From an uncultured bacterium (GTDB lineage Bacteria; Vulcanimicrobiota; Xenobia; Xenobiales; Xenobiaceae), in NCBI GenBank assembly GCA_934644775.1, contig CAKUDB010000026.1, positions 1-37,886 on the forward strand: a stretch of DNA of 37,886 nt, written 5' to 3'. Below the pieces are notes generated by a model. The model was given only the letters and a program-made list of their open reading frames with translations, made no database searches and was not told where the DNA came from. Below, piece by piece: positions 15,986 to 24,291 of the stretch. Numbering within the stretch: position 1 is the first letter of the stretch; each line of letters opens with the position of its first letter. A program made the position numbers and the translations under genes.

Positions 15986-17014
15986 ATGGCGAGTAAAAGA
16001 TCGGAACAACGTGCAGCCAGAAAAGAAATGGTTATGCAAGCGGAATTGGCTAGAAACAGAACGTCTACAAATAGCTTGAATAGCTTTTTTGGACGAGCAG
16101 CTTTGGTAACTATTTTGAGCGGAGTTTTTGTCCCTATCCTTTGTTCAGTTACAATAGAAGGCTTTGATTTTTTATCAGCTTTCTTCTGCTTTGCTTATAT
16201 GGCCGTGATTTTTGTCAGTTTATGGATATTTACTCTTACTGGCGATGATGAATCTGAAGATATAAAAAAAGCTAAATTGTTGCGAGAAGCCAAGAAGGAA
16301 GATGCTGTTAGTAGTTCGCTCATAGGTATTGCTATTGGCACAGTTTTTCTCGTCATAGGAATTGTCCATTGTTACTTTGCTATGTCCGTCGAGAGAAAAA
16401 TCGATGTCTGGCATTTATCTCTGCCGGCTTATATACTTGGCACAATCGCTTGGGGAGAATTGGGACTGCGTATAATTTTCGTTTCCCTAAAAACTATTAT
16501 TGACTATAAAAAAGTTTTGGCTGAAGAAGCTGCCGGTACCATTTTTGTAGCACTGCCTCCCGATGAAGAGGATGAAGAGTTCGCCCTCTTAGTTGCCCAA
16601 GAAGAAGGGCGCGTTCCTTTTACTAACGACAGTCGCCCTAATAATGTAGATGCTGAAAATAGCTATATTGATGACCCTGATTATGATAATATTCCTAATC
16701 GCAGCAATTCTCGTCGCGTACCTACTTTTGCTCGAGATAGTCGCCCTAATAATGTAGATGCCGAAAATAGCTATATTGATGACCCCGATTATGATAATAT
16801 TCCTAATCGCAGCAATTCTCGTCGCGTACCTACTTTTGCTCGAGATAGTCGTCCTAACAATGCGGATGCCGAAAATAGTTATATCGACGATCCCGATTAC
16901 GACCGTCGCCACAATCGCTATAATTGCTACCGTTCGCCTGCTTTACAAAGCAACTCGCGTCAGTCTAATTCATCGTATGCTGACGATAGTTTCTATGATG
17001 AAGTACAATACTAA
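15986..17014 (+). CDS. Membrane protein with tandem YDNI repeats and a C-terminal YDEVQY tail (cluster protein 1)
   Basis: Not recognised. It is 342 residues: a basic, Arg/Lys-rich N-terminus (1-35), two helices (about 37-56 and 62-85), a charged cytoplasmic segment (KKAKLLREAKKEDA), two more helices (about 111-133 and 147-168), then LKTIIDYKKVLAEEAAG (168-184). A long tail follows, with two nearly identical 36-residue repeats and a partial third from residue 215. Each repeat begins DSRPNN and contains SYIDDPDYDNIPN; the protein ends DDSFYDEVQY. The core YD[N/E][I/V] of the repeats matches the tails of this protein and the next. The segments around helices 3-4 and the LAEEAAG box are shared with protein 2, so the two are paralogues. 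ATG 15986 has GGGGTG 6 bases upstream. First gene of a three-gene operon. Confidence 0.8.
   Translation: MASKRSEQRAARKEMVMQAELARNRTSTNSLNSFFGRAALVTILSGVFVPILCSVTIEGFDFLSAFFCFAYMAVIFVSLWIFTLTGDDESEDIKKAKLLREAKKEDAVSSSLIGIAIGTVFLVIGIVHCYFAMSVERKIDVWHLSLPAYILGTIAWGELGLRIIFVSLKTIIDYKKVLAEEAAGTIFVALPPDEEDEEFALLVAQEEGRVPFTNDSRPNNVDAENSYIDDPDYDNIPNRSNSRRVPTFARDSRPNNVDAENSYIDDPDYDNIPNRSNSRRVPTFARDSRPNNADAENSYIDDPDYDRRHNRYNCYRSPALQSNSRQSNSSYADDSFYDEVQY
16628..16903 (+). repeat. 108-bp in-frame tandem repeat
   Basis: Two full units (16628-16735 and 16736-16843) and the first 60 bp of a third (16844-16903). Each unit encodes 36 residues. Units 1 and 2 are almost identical in DNA, suggesting recent duplication; unit 3 has diverged (AAC, GCG, ATC, GAC changes). 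They form the Tyr/Asp-rich tail of cluster protein 1. Confidence 0.95.
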
Positions 17015-17075
17015 ATCTAGTAATTAGTTGATAACAGAAGAAGTTAAGTTGGTAGAAAAATGGAGGATTAGTGGA

Positions 17076-17750
17076 GTGGAAAATCGCGGAAATATTGCTG
17101 ACTACTTGGATCTGGGTAGTCGCAAATCAAGTTCGAATTCTAAAGATAGTCTAATTGGTAAATTGTATGTATTGGCGTTTGTGATTATGGCATTGGTAAT
17201 GCTTTGTACGATATTAGACGTCGACTTTGCGGACGCTCTGCTGAATTTAGTTTATTTGGGCGTTATTCCGTTAGCGATCTACCTTAAAGGCACAATGGGG
17301 TTAGCCCCCCAAAATATGACTGAAGATCAGCGAAAAGCCTATCTTTTGGCTATGGCTAAAGAAGAAGAAGCCGAGGAACGACAACATAAGCTGATGATTT
17401 ACGGAGGGGTGGGTGCTTGTTTTGCTGTGAGCGGTTTATTTGTCTTGATGAACTCTACAAGTAGTGGGGCGTTGATCAATGGATTGATAATGATTATAGG
17501 CGGCACTTTTGTGGCTGTTGCTTTCATAACTACTGCTACCAAGAATCTAGGTGAATTTAAACAGATTCTAGCTGAAGAAGCGGCCGGCAAGTTAGACTAC
17601 CTTAAACAATTGCCCAGTAACGATCAGTCTAATTTTATCCCAGATGAGACTTTTGATCGTTCCCCTAGGCCAAACCGAGGAGACAGGGCCACTTCATACA
17701 GTGAAAATTCCCACTCTGAAGCGCCAGGCTATGACAATATCCAATTTTAG
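17076..17750 (+). CDS. Four-helix membrane protein with C-terminal YDNIQF tail (cluster protein 2)
   Basis: Not recognised. It is 224 residues: helices at about 27-47, 52-71, 106-125 and 131-153. A loop with KAYLLAMAKEEEAEERQHK corresponds to KAKLLREAKKEDA of protein 1, and TKNLGEFKQILAEEAAG (155-171) corresponds to its LAEEAAG box. The hydrophilic tail ends APGYDNIQF, matching the YDNI core repeated inside protein 1. The GTG at 17076 is chosen because GGAGG (17062-17066) sits 9 bases before it; an in-frame TTG at 17028 without a good site would add 16 residues. It starts 61 bases after protein 1. The conserved LAEEAAG after helix 4 may be an interaction or processing site; this is inference. 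Confidence 0.75.
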   Translation: MENRGNIADYLDLGSRKSSSNSKDSLIGKLYVLAFVIMALVMLCTILDVDFADALLNLVYLGVIPLAIYLKGTMGLAPQNMTEDQRKAYLLAMAKEEEAEERQHKLMIYGGVGACFAVSGLFVLMNSTSSGALINGLIMIIGGTFVAVAFITTATKNLGEFKQILAEEAAGKLDYLKQLPSNDQSNFIPDETFDRSPRPNRGDRATSYSENSHSEAPGYDNIQF

Positions 17751-17793
17751 TAAATTGCTATCAAAAAAATAAGAAAGTGAGAACGGTAGTATT

Positions 17794-18540
17794 ATGGACT
17801 TTTCAGAATATTTTCTTAACCTTTTCCCCCAATGGATCAAAAAGGCTATTATTTATTTTGCAAAATTTTTAGCTTGGTTAGATGTTATTGCTTTCTTCGG
17901 AGGTCTGGCCGCAGCTCTTATAGGTTGGTTTGTCTTCAAGAGTGAAGTGGCGCTTGGTATCGGCTTAGCTTCTTTTGTGACCGCTATTTTTGCTATTATA
18001 CCTTTTCTCTTAATGTATACATCTGCGGATCGTATCGATTTTAAAGATCAATTGGGTGAACTATTAGAAAAAGAGAAAAAGGCGGCAGAAAGCAGACTTA
18101 AGTTAAGTCAGAGTGAACAGGCTAAATTGGCCAAACTTAAAGAAAGGCAAAAAAAGATTGCCGCATTGGAGGCTAAAAATGGACAGAAACAAACCGGAAC
18201 GCTCGGTTGTGTAGTTTCTATTCTGGCTTGGTCTTTTATTTTCGTATTTTTTGGTTACGGTACCAATTTGCTGATCCTTATGTTAGCCGGTTGGGCTCTG
18301 ATCTTTAGTTTGATAGTTGTATCTATTATGTATATGATGAGTGGTTACGCCGACACTAACAAGGTCGGCCCTCAAGTTGCCGAGCCGACCGAACTTGGCA
18401 CTTTTAGACAAGCGCCGACGCTGCCTACCCGAAATGATAGAGTGCCAAATCACTTGGCCCCTCAACGCTCTGTCCAACCCGGCCCACAAATCAGCGACGC
18501 TTTAACCGATTCGTATTCTAATGATGATATGCAATACTAA
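17794..18540 (+). CDS. Membrane protein with coiled coil and C-terminal NDDMQY tail (cluster protein 3)
   Basis: Not recognised. It is 248 residues: two helices (about 27-48 and 52-75), a highly charged, probably coiled-coil stretch of about 45 residues (LGELLEKEKKAAESRLKLSQ onward, 87-130), two further helices (136-154 and 158-181), and a proline-rich tail ending NDDMQY. The layout helix-helix-charged loop-helix-helix-tail equals that of proteins 1 and 2, and the tail motif is the same [Y/N]D-x-[I/V/M]-Q-[Y/F] at the very C-terminus, although the LAEEAAG box is missing. It starts 43 bases after protein 2, so the three genes are probably one operon. It is convergent with potC, 47 bases away, with no clear terminator between. 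Confidence 0.78.
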   Translation: MDFSEYFLNLFPQWIKKAIIYFAKFLAWLDVIAFFGGLAAALIGWFVFKSEVALGIGLASFVTAIFAIIPFLLMYTSADRIDFKDQLGELLEKEKKAAESRLKLSQSEQAKLAKLKERQKKIAALEAKNGQKQTGTLGCVVSILAWSFIFVFFGYGTNLLILMLAGWALIFSLIVVSIMYMMSGYADTNKVGPQVAEPTELGTFRQAPTLPTRNDRVPNHLAPQRSVQPGPQISDALTDSYSNDDMQY

Positions 18541-18587
18541 TACGTAAGTCCCAAAAAAGACAAGTTGTTTTATTACCCTTTATGTTG

Positions 18588-19382
18588 CTACGATTTAGGC
18601 CGATCGATCCAAGTATATACCACCATTAAAGATATGCTAAAAACTAGCATAATAGTGGAAATGGCGTTAATTTCTGGGGTAACGCCAAATTTTAGCATGG
18701 AGTGGACGGCCATGGGCAAGTTGCCTGCGCCTACGCCGGCATTGAAGAAGGTAATGACAAAATCGTCAAAAGAGAGGGTAAAGCAAAGGAGAGCGCCAGA
18801 AATTATGCCAGGCCAAATTTGGGGCAAGGTAACTAAGCGGAAAGTCTCCCAGCGGGTGGCCCCCAAGTCGGCGGCTGCTTCCTCTAGAGAGGGATCGAGG
18901 CCGGCCAAGCGAGTGCGTACAGTAATAGTCACGTAAGCGATACAAAAAGCAATATGGGCCAGAATCACTGTAAATAGTGATAGCTTAATTCCTAAGCTGA
19001 GGAAAAGCGTCAATATAGAAATAGCCATGACTATTTCTGGCACTACCAGGGGGATAAATACCAGAGAGCCAACTAAACCGCGCCCCTTAAATTCGTAGCG
19101 CGATAATCCTAGAGCGGCCAGCGAGCCGATTAAAGTGGCCAAAAAAGTGGCGCATAAGCCCACTTTTAAGCTATTACTCAGGGCGCGTAAAATAGTTTCA
19201 TTTTGGAAAAGGCTAAAATACCAGTCCAAAGTGAAGCCTTGCCAAGCGGTATTGCGCCTATCGGTATTAAAACTGAAAAGCACCAAAACAATAATTGGGG
19301 CATACAAAAATAAATAGACACATAAAGTATGTAAGCGCAAGTACCAGGGGGATCGTTTTTCGGAAAGGCGAGGTAGGCTCAT
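18588..19382 (-). CDS. potC: Spermidine/putrescine-type ABC transporter permease PotC
   Basis: Inner-membrane permease of the polyamine importer. The 264 residues contain about six helices and the EAA loop EEAAADLGATRWETFRLVTLPQIWPG that docks to the ATPase. YLFLYAPIIVLVLFSFNTDR is the typical PotC start. The ATG overlaps the potB stop by 4 bases (ATGA), so the two permeases are coupled. Last gene of the operon potA-potD-potB-potC. Confidence 0.93.
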   Translation of the reverse strand: MSLPRLSEKRSPWYLRLHTLCVYLFLYAPIIVLVLFSFNTDRRNTAWQGFTLDWYFSLFQNETILRALSNSLKVGLCATFLATLIGSLAALGLSRYEFKGRGLVGSLVFIPLVVPEIVMAISILTLFLSLGIKLSLFTVILAHIAFCIAYVTITVRTRLAGLDPSLEEAAADLGATRWETFRLVTLPQIWPGIISGALLCFTLSFDDFVITFFNAGVGAGNLPMAVHSMLKFGVTPEINAISTIMLVFSISLMVVYTWIDRPKS

Positions 19383-20281
19383 ACTAGGGACTCCATAGAA
19401 TTGGACATTTTAAGGAAAGCTAGAATAGATAGAAGCATAATAGCCATTAAAACTAAAGATAAAGCCGAGCCCAACGGCCAATTGAAGAAGGCTAAATATT
19501 GTTGTTGAATAAGGTTGCCAATCATCATAGTATCTACTCCGCCTAAAACGTCGGGAGTGACAAAATCGCCCATGGCCGGTACAAAAGTGAGCAAACTGGC
19601 TGCCGTAACGCCAGGTAACGAGAGAGGAAAGATTACCTTAAAGAAAGTTTCGCCTGGAGGGGCTCCTAAATCGGCAGCCGCTTCTAAAAGGGACATATCT
19701 ATCTTTTCCAAAGATACATACAAAGGCAAAATGGCAAAGGGTAAAAAACCGTAAGTTAAGCCCAAGATGACAGAAAAGGGTGTATTTAATAAGTTGAGCG
19801 GTTCGGCGATTAAGCCTAGGCTGAGCAAAAAAGTATTTAATACGCCTTCACTTTGCAGTATGGTCATCCAAGCAAAGATACGAATTAGGTAGGAAGTCCA
19901 AAAGGGCAACATCACCAAGATAAGCAAAAAAGGCTTATATTTACCGCCGTAGCGGGCGATATACCAAGCCAAAGGGTAGCCCAACAACAGACAAAACAAA
20001 GTTGTACAAGCCGCATACTTAGCTGAGCGCAATAAGATAGGCAAATTGTCGGCATTAAATACGGTGCGGAAATTTTCCAAGCTGCAAGCTGAAGTCAGCA
20101 TATAATCGTCATTGATAGTATGGGTGGCCATAGAAATAACTGAGCCTAGCGGGAGCAAGAAAAAAGTGGCGATATAAAGGACAAAGGGTGTCACTAAAAG
20201 GACGCCTATGGCCTTTTTACTCATTTGCTTGATAGGTTTTATTGGTGCTGCTGGTTGCAAAGTTGAATTATTGTCGGCCAT
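19379..20281 (-). CDS. potB: Spermidine/putrescine-type ABC transporter permease PotB
   Basis: The partner permease, 300 residues. A hydrophilic N-terminus (NNSTLQPAAPIKPIKQMSKKA) precedes about six helices. Its EAA loop is EAAADLGAPPGETFFKVIFPLSLPG. YLIRIFAWMTILQSEGVLN matches PotB proteins. The start codon overlaps the end of potD by one base and its stop overlaps potC by four, so it is tightly packed and translated with its neighbours. Confidence 0.93.
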   Translation of the reverse strand: MADNNSTLQPAAPIKPIKQMSKKAIGVLLVTPFVLYIATFFLLPLGSVISMATHTINDDYMLTSACSLENFRTVFNADNLPILLRSAKYAACTTLFCLLLGYPLAWYIARYGGKYKPFLLILVMLPFWTSYLIRIFAWMTILQSEGVLNTFLLSLGLIAEPLNLLNTPFSVILGLTYGFLPFAILPLYVSLEKIDMSLLEAAADLGAPPGETFFKVIFPLSLPGVTAASLLTFVPAMGDFVTPDVLGGVDTMMIGNLIQQQYLAFFNWPLGSALSLVLMAIMLLSILAFLKMSNSMESLV

Positions 20282-21357
20282 TAGTTTTTAAATTTTATAC
20301 TCTCCCACATTTTATCCCAATTTTTCTCTTCAGCGCCAATATCTTCTTGAGCAAAAGTGCGCTTCATCATCTCTGCAGGCGGATAACCCAAAGGCCTATT
20401 CAATAATTCCTGATTGACGTAAGGCAAGGAAGTGGCAATAGTGTTGGGATAGCTGGTAAAGTTGGTAACTTTAGCAATAATTTCCGGCTGCATGACAAAA
20501 TTAAGAAACTCGACAGCTTCGCTTTTGTGGGCCGCGTCTTGGGGAATACACCAAGAATCGACAAAAAAGAAACTGCCCTCTTTAGGCAAGATATAATCGA
20601 TATTGGGATTAGCCTCTTGGGCACGGGAAATATCACCGCTCCAAGCTTGGGCCAACCATATTTCACCTCGAGCTAAACCGTCGATATAATCATTGGTATA
20701 TTGGCGCAAGATATGCTTTTGATGGATAAGCTCTTTTTGAGCGGCAGCCAATTCCTTGGGGTGGCAAGAGTTGCCGTTATAACCGAGCTTAATTAGAGCC
20801 GCCCCTATAGCGTCGCGCTTTTCGTCTAGCATGGTAACTCGGCCTACGTAGTCTTCATTCCAAAGATCGGCCCAGGAAGTGGGAGTATTCTTGACATATT
20901 TGCGGTTGTAACCTATACCAGTGGTGCCCCAAAGGTAGGGAACGCAATAACGACATAGAGAAGACCAAGGCTCTTTTTTTACCAGGTCGATCATTTGCTC
21001 GTAATACTTAAAACCGTCGATAGTAGCTATAATTTGCTGACGGATAAGGCGACGCAGCATATAATCTGAAGCTACTATCAGATCATAGCCGGCTCCCAAC
21101 TTCAGTTTGGCAAAGAGCACATCTTGGGAAGAAAACTCGTCGTAGACCACAGATATGCCAGTTTGGTTAATGAAGTTCTTTACTGTATCAGGAGCTATAT
21201 AGTAAGAATAATTGTAGATGTTGAGTCTGCGCTGGGAAGAAGATACGCAACCAGGTATACACATAGCTAGAATAGCCCCGGCTGTGTATCCTAAAAACTG
21301 ACGCCTGCTCAAAAGAGAGGCGTCAGGAGCCAGCACTCGCAAAGAATGCTTTTTCAT
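20281..21357 (-). CDS. potD: Polyamine ABC transporter substrate-binding protein PotD, with Tat-type lipoprotein signal
   Basis: The 358-residue solute receptor of the importer. The N-terminus has SRRQFLGYTAGAILAMCIPGC: a twin-arginine motif (Arg18, Arg19) followed by a lipobox, with Cys37 as the lipid anchor, so it may be exported folded through Tat and anchored outside. The PotD fold follows: LNIYNYSYYIAPDTVKNF, SVVYDEFSSQDVLFAKLKLG, YDLIVASDYM, GTTGIGYNRK and VDSWCIPQDAAHKSEAVEFL. The residues that would show spermidine against putrescine preference cannot be assigned safely. In the classical order potD comes last; here it sits between potA and potB. Confidence 0.92.
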   Translation of the reverse strand: MKKHSLRVLAPDASLLSRRQFLGYTAGAILAMCIPGCVSSSQRRLNIYNYSYYIAPDTVKNFINQTGISVVYDEFSSQDVLFAKLKLGAGYDLIVASDYMLRRLIRQQIIATIDGFKYYEQMIDLVKKEPWSSLCRYCVPYLWGTTGIGYNRKYVKNTPTSWADLWNEDYVGRVTMLDEKRDAIGAALIKLGYNGNSCHPKELAAAQKELIHQKHILRQYTNDYIDGLARGEIWLAQAWSGDISRAQEANPNIDYILPKEGSFFFVDSWCIPQDAAHKSEAVEFLNFVMQPEIIAKVTNFTSYPNTIATSLPYVNQELLNRPLGYPPAEMMKRTFAQEDIGAEEKNWDKMWESIKFKN

Positions 21358-21366
21358 TATAGGCTA

Positions 21367-22461
21367 CTAATTGTTGTTCGATTGGGGAAGGAGAGTAGCG
21401 CTGGCTAAACCCCAATTTAGCCACACAGAATCGCCACGAGAAAACTGGGAATCGTACATATGATCCTGGTTTTGGCGTTCGGCCATGACGGTATATTTGT
21501 CTCCTACACGCACATTTATGCGAGTATGGGCCCCCATAAAGACGCTGTCGATAACCGTACCCGGTATACTAATACCCTCTGGAGCGGCTTCTTTTAAAAC
21601 TTGAATGCGCTCAGGCCTAATCGATAAATCGGCCCAACTGCCCTCGGTCAGCCCTTTGCGGGTAGGTACTAAAATATCGCGTCCGGTTAAGTTCACAGTC
21701 GTCTTGCCATTATGGATCTGACGGATATGAACCGGTAAGAAATTGGCTGTGCCTATAAAGTCGGCTACAAACCTAGTGGAGGGATGATTATATATTTCAG
21801 CCGGACTGCCAACTTGCTCCAATTTGCCTTGACAAATAACCGCTACAGAATCGGACATAGTAAGGGCTTCCTCTTGATCGTGAGTAACTAGAACAAAAGT
21901 AATACCCAATTCGCGCTGGAGACGTTTTAATTCAAATTGCATCTCGCGCCTAAGTTTTTGATCTAAAGCGGCTAAAGGCTCGTCTAAAAGGAGCACTTCG
22001 GGCTCGTTGACTAAAGCGCGGGCTAAAGCTATGCGCTGTTGCTGCCCTCCCGAAAGTTGATTGATCTGGCGCTTCTCGGTACCTTCAAGCTGTACTAATT
22101 CTAAAGCCCATTTGACTTTTCGGGAAATTTCTGATTCAGGAACCTTTTTGCGGCGCAAACCGAAAGCGATATTTTCGTAAATATTTAAGTGCGGAAATAA
22201 GGCATAGTTCTGAAAAACAGTATTGACTTGCCTTTGAAAGGGAGGAAGGTGAGTCACTTCCTGCCCGTTGATGAAGACTTCCCCTTTATCGGGTTCGTCA
22301 AAACCTGCGATCATGCGCAGGGTAGTCGTCTTGCCGCACCCCGAAGGGCCCAACAAAGAAAAAAATTCACCGCGATGAATAGATAAGTTCATCCGGTTGA
22401 CGGCTGTCACAGAGCCATATTGCCGAGTTACGTCCCGGAACTCCACGACTGAATCGTCCAA
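21367..22461 (-). CDS. potA: Polyamine ABC transporter ATPase PotA
   Basis: A 364-residue ATPase that powers polyamine import. Walker A GPSGCGKT (38-45), Q-loop NTVFQNYALFPH, signature LSGGQ (136-140), Walker B LLLDEP (157-162) and the H-loop LVTHDQEEALT are all present. The C-terminal third (about 250-355) is the TOBE regulatory domain (LSIRPERIQVL), in which PotA proteins sense internal spermidine. First gene of the operon. Upstream on the minus strand TGATAATAT (22514-22522) could be an extended -10. Confidence 0.94.
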   Translation of the reverse strand: MDDSVVEFRDVTRQYGSVTAVNRMNLSIHRGEFFSLLGPSGCGKTTTLRMIAGFDEPDKGEVFINGQEVTHLPPFQRQVNTVFQNYALFPHLNIYENIAFGLRRKKVPESEISRKVKWALELVQLEGTEKRQINQLSGGQQQRIALARALVNEPEVLLLDEPLAALDQKLRREMQFELKRLQRELGITFVLVTHDQEEALTMSDSVAVICQGKLEQVGSPAEIYNHPSTRFVADFIGTANFLPVHIRQIHNGKTTVNLTGRDILVPTRKGLTEGSWADLSIRPERIQVLKEAAPEGISIPGTVIDSVFMGAHTRINVRVGDKYTVMAERQNQDHMYDSQFSRGDSVWLNWGLASATLLPQSNNN

Positions 22462-22704
22462 CTACTGACCTCCCTGTGTTGCTGGCAGACATACGTGGTC
22501 TCATGCAAGCGCTATATTATCACAATTGCACGAAAAATAAACCCCTTTTTTCTAAAAAAGACAACAAGAAAGAAGAGTTCCTTTACTTGGAGGAACAACA
22601 GAACTTAACCGGGGCCGTTCTCACTAAAAAAATGCCTTTATTGACCACTGAAGAGGTGAAACGTTTTAGTTTGTCGCTTCGGGCTTATGGAGATTGGACG
22701 ATAA
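22462..22704 (-). other. Intergenic region upstream of potA
   Basis: It carries the probable pot promoter (extended -10 TGATAATAT on the minus strand at 22514-22522, no good -35) and, at about 22546-22561, a CTTTTTTAGAAAAAAG self-complementary stretch that may help end the upstream secreted-protein transcript. No gene on the plus strand is convincing. Confidence 0.35.
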
Positions 22705-24054
22705 TTACCACCTTTGCATACGGGCTTGAACTAAAAGAGCTATATCGAGCATGGCGCGTAAATCGGCAAATCGGGTATCGGCAGCTAGTTCGCAAACTAA
22801 ACTTTGCTGGGGATAGTAGATTTCCATAACATACATACCCTTAAGGTCTTTGGAAAAGTTAGTCTTCACAGCAAAGGGATTTATGTCTGCAGAATCGGCG
22901 TCTTGGCTCGACGCCGTTAAATTGCTGACAAAAAGTTCCCCAGCACTGTTACTGCTGTCGGTTGGGTTGTTAGAGAGGTTAGACTTATCTATAGATTGAT
23001 CTTTTTTATTAGAGCTAGCTCGAGTGGAAGATAGCTGACTAGAGGTAGGCTCTTCTTCGATCCTGATATTCTTATACTGAGAAGCCGCTAATTGACGGCG
23101 CAAATCCTCGTCGAACCCTTGAGGGAGGGGAGTAACGGGGATTTTATTAAAACTGGGAGCAGTTCTAGACTTAATCAGTCCAGGATCGAGCTGATCGAAT
23201 TGGACATCTCCTTCGGGCTCGAGAGCAGAAAAAGTGAACTCACCTTTGGCCGTTTCTAAATCAAAAGGCTTCTCTGGCTCGGGAGCAGGCAAAAAAGAGA
23301 TAAAAGCCTTGGAGCCAAATCCTTTGAGAGAGCGCAAATTGGGAGCAGCGGCCTTAAGCGTAGTGTAGGTGCGCTCAGTTAAGAGGCCTTTGTCGTTGCC
23401 GTAAAGGGCTATTTGGAAAAATCCCAGACTTTTAGTGTGGTAGCGACGCAAACTAAAAGGGGTGGGCAATTGGCTGTCGGGTCGGTTGAGTTTGTTTAAG
23501 TATTGGGCTCTTAAAGGGCGCAAATTGGGATCGGGCAACTCTGCTTGCTCGGAATTGGTGGAAATTTCACCAAAAACGCTCGGTATGACGCCTTTATTGG
23601 AAGGGCTAAGAGCCCTTTTAAGGTTGCTTGAAGCTTCGGAAGTGGTTGGAGCCGGAGTAGATGGAAGGGAAGGAGCAGAAGAACCCTTTTCCGACTGGGA
23701 AAGGGGCGGACCTATAACGGCAAAAGGAGGTACTTCCCAAGTGGAAGGAACTGAGCCCGAAGCGAAACTTTCTGTAGCTGAATCGGTAAAAATTTCCAGC
23801 CCACTCATGGGCACCGAGGGAGCGGTAAATAAAGAAGGGGCGGAATGCTCGCCTTCACGAAAGCTTTCAGGACACTGGGTAATTAGTGATAACTCGCGCT
23901 CGGTAACTAAACGCCAAGCCAAATTTTCTGGGTAGCGCCCTTCTTCAGCATAGACGGGAAAGGCCTTTATATCTAAAATGGCCGGGCCTACTACTGCAAG
24001 GCACAGCAAAAGGAGAACTAAAATTTTGCTAAAGCTGCGTTGTTCAGAACACAT
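22705..24054 (-). CDS. Secreted, low-complexity protein of unknown function
   Basis: A 449-residue protein beginning with a signal peptide (SFSKILVLLLLCLAVVGPAI, then FPVYA as a likely cleavage site near residue 35). The middle (about 60-170) is rich in Ser, Pro, Thr and Glu and is probably disordered; 190-260 is more ordered (SLRRYHTKSLGFFQIALYG), and a further Ser-rich stretch follows at 330-390. The C-terminal 50 residues are ordered (GMYVMEIYYPQQSLVCELAA). No known domain is recognised. The order of events, long disordered linkers between short ordered pieces, suggests a cell-surface or envelope protein. It lies 243 bases upstream of potA in the same direction, so it could share regulation with the transporter. 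Confidence 0.7.
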   Translation of the reverse strand: MCSEQRSFSKILVLLLLCLAVVGPAILDIKAFPVYAEEGRYPENLAWRLVTERELSLITQCPESFREGEHSAPSLFTAPSVPMSGLEIFTDSATESFASGSVPSTWEVPPFAVIGPPLSQSEKGSSAPSLPSTPAPTTSEASSNLKRALSPSNKGVIPSVFGEISTNSEQAELPDPNLRPLRAQYLNKLNRPDSQLPTPFSLRRYHTKSLGFFQIALYGNDKGLLTERTYTTLKAAAPNLRSLKGFGSKAFISFLPAPEPEKPFDLETAKGEFTFSALEPEGDVQFDQLDPGLIKSRTAPSFNKIPVTPLPQGFDEDLRRQLAASQYKNIRIEEEPTSSQLSSTRASSNKKDQSIDKSNLSNNPTDSSNSAGELFVSNLTASSQDADSADINPFAVKTNFSKDLKGMYVMEIYYPQQSLVCELAADTRFADLRAMLDIALLVQARMQRW

Positions 24055-24291
24055 AAAAACTTCGCTAAATGTACTACGTAGAGGAATATAGATCCTGCTT
24101 TTTGTAAAAATTACTGGATAAATAGCTAAGCTTAGGCCCGGATCTGCCCTTGGGGGAAAAGTAGGGGGAAAGTAGCCTCAAAGAATAAAGGGGAGAAAGG
24201 ATAATCGGTGTGGAAAGGGGCAGAGTCGTCGGCGGGCGTGGCGCACTTGCCAGCATGTTCACATTAAGACAGAAGGTTGGAAAACTGAAAA

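Noticed and set aside
16628..16903. CRISPR-like array
   Set aside because: The 108-bp units are in-frame coding repeats without spacers.
18565..19754. Plus-strand frames inside potC/potB
   Set aside because: Shadows of the pot permease genes; composition and motifs belong to the minus strand.
22476..22829. 117-residue plus-strand frame upstream of potA
   Set aside because: It overlaps the end of the secreted-protein gene by 125 bases, lacks a start with a ribosome site in the right place and has no family look.
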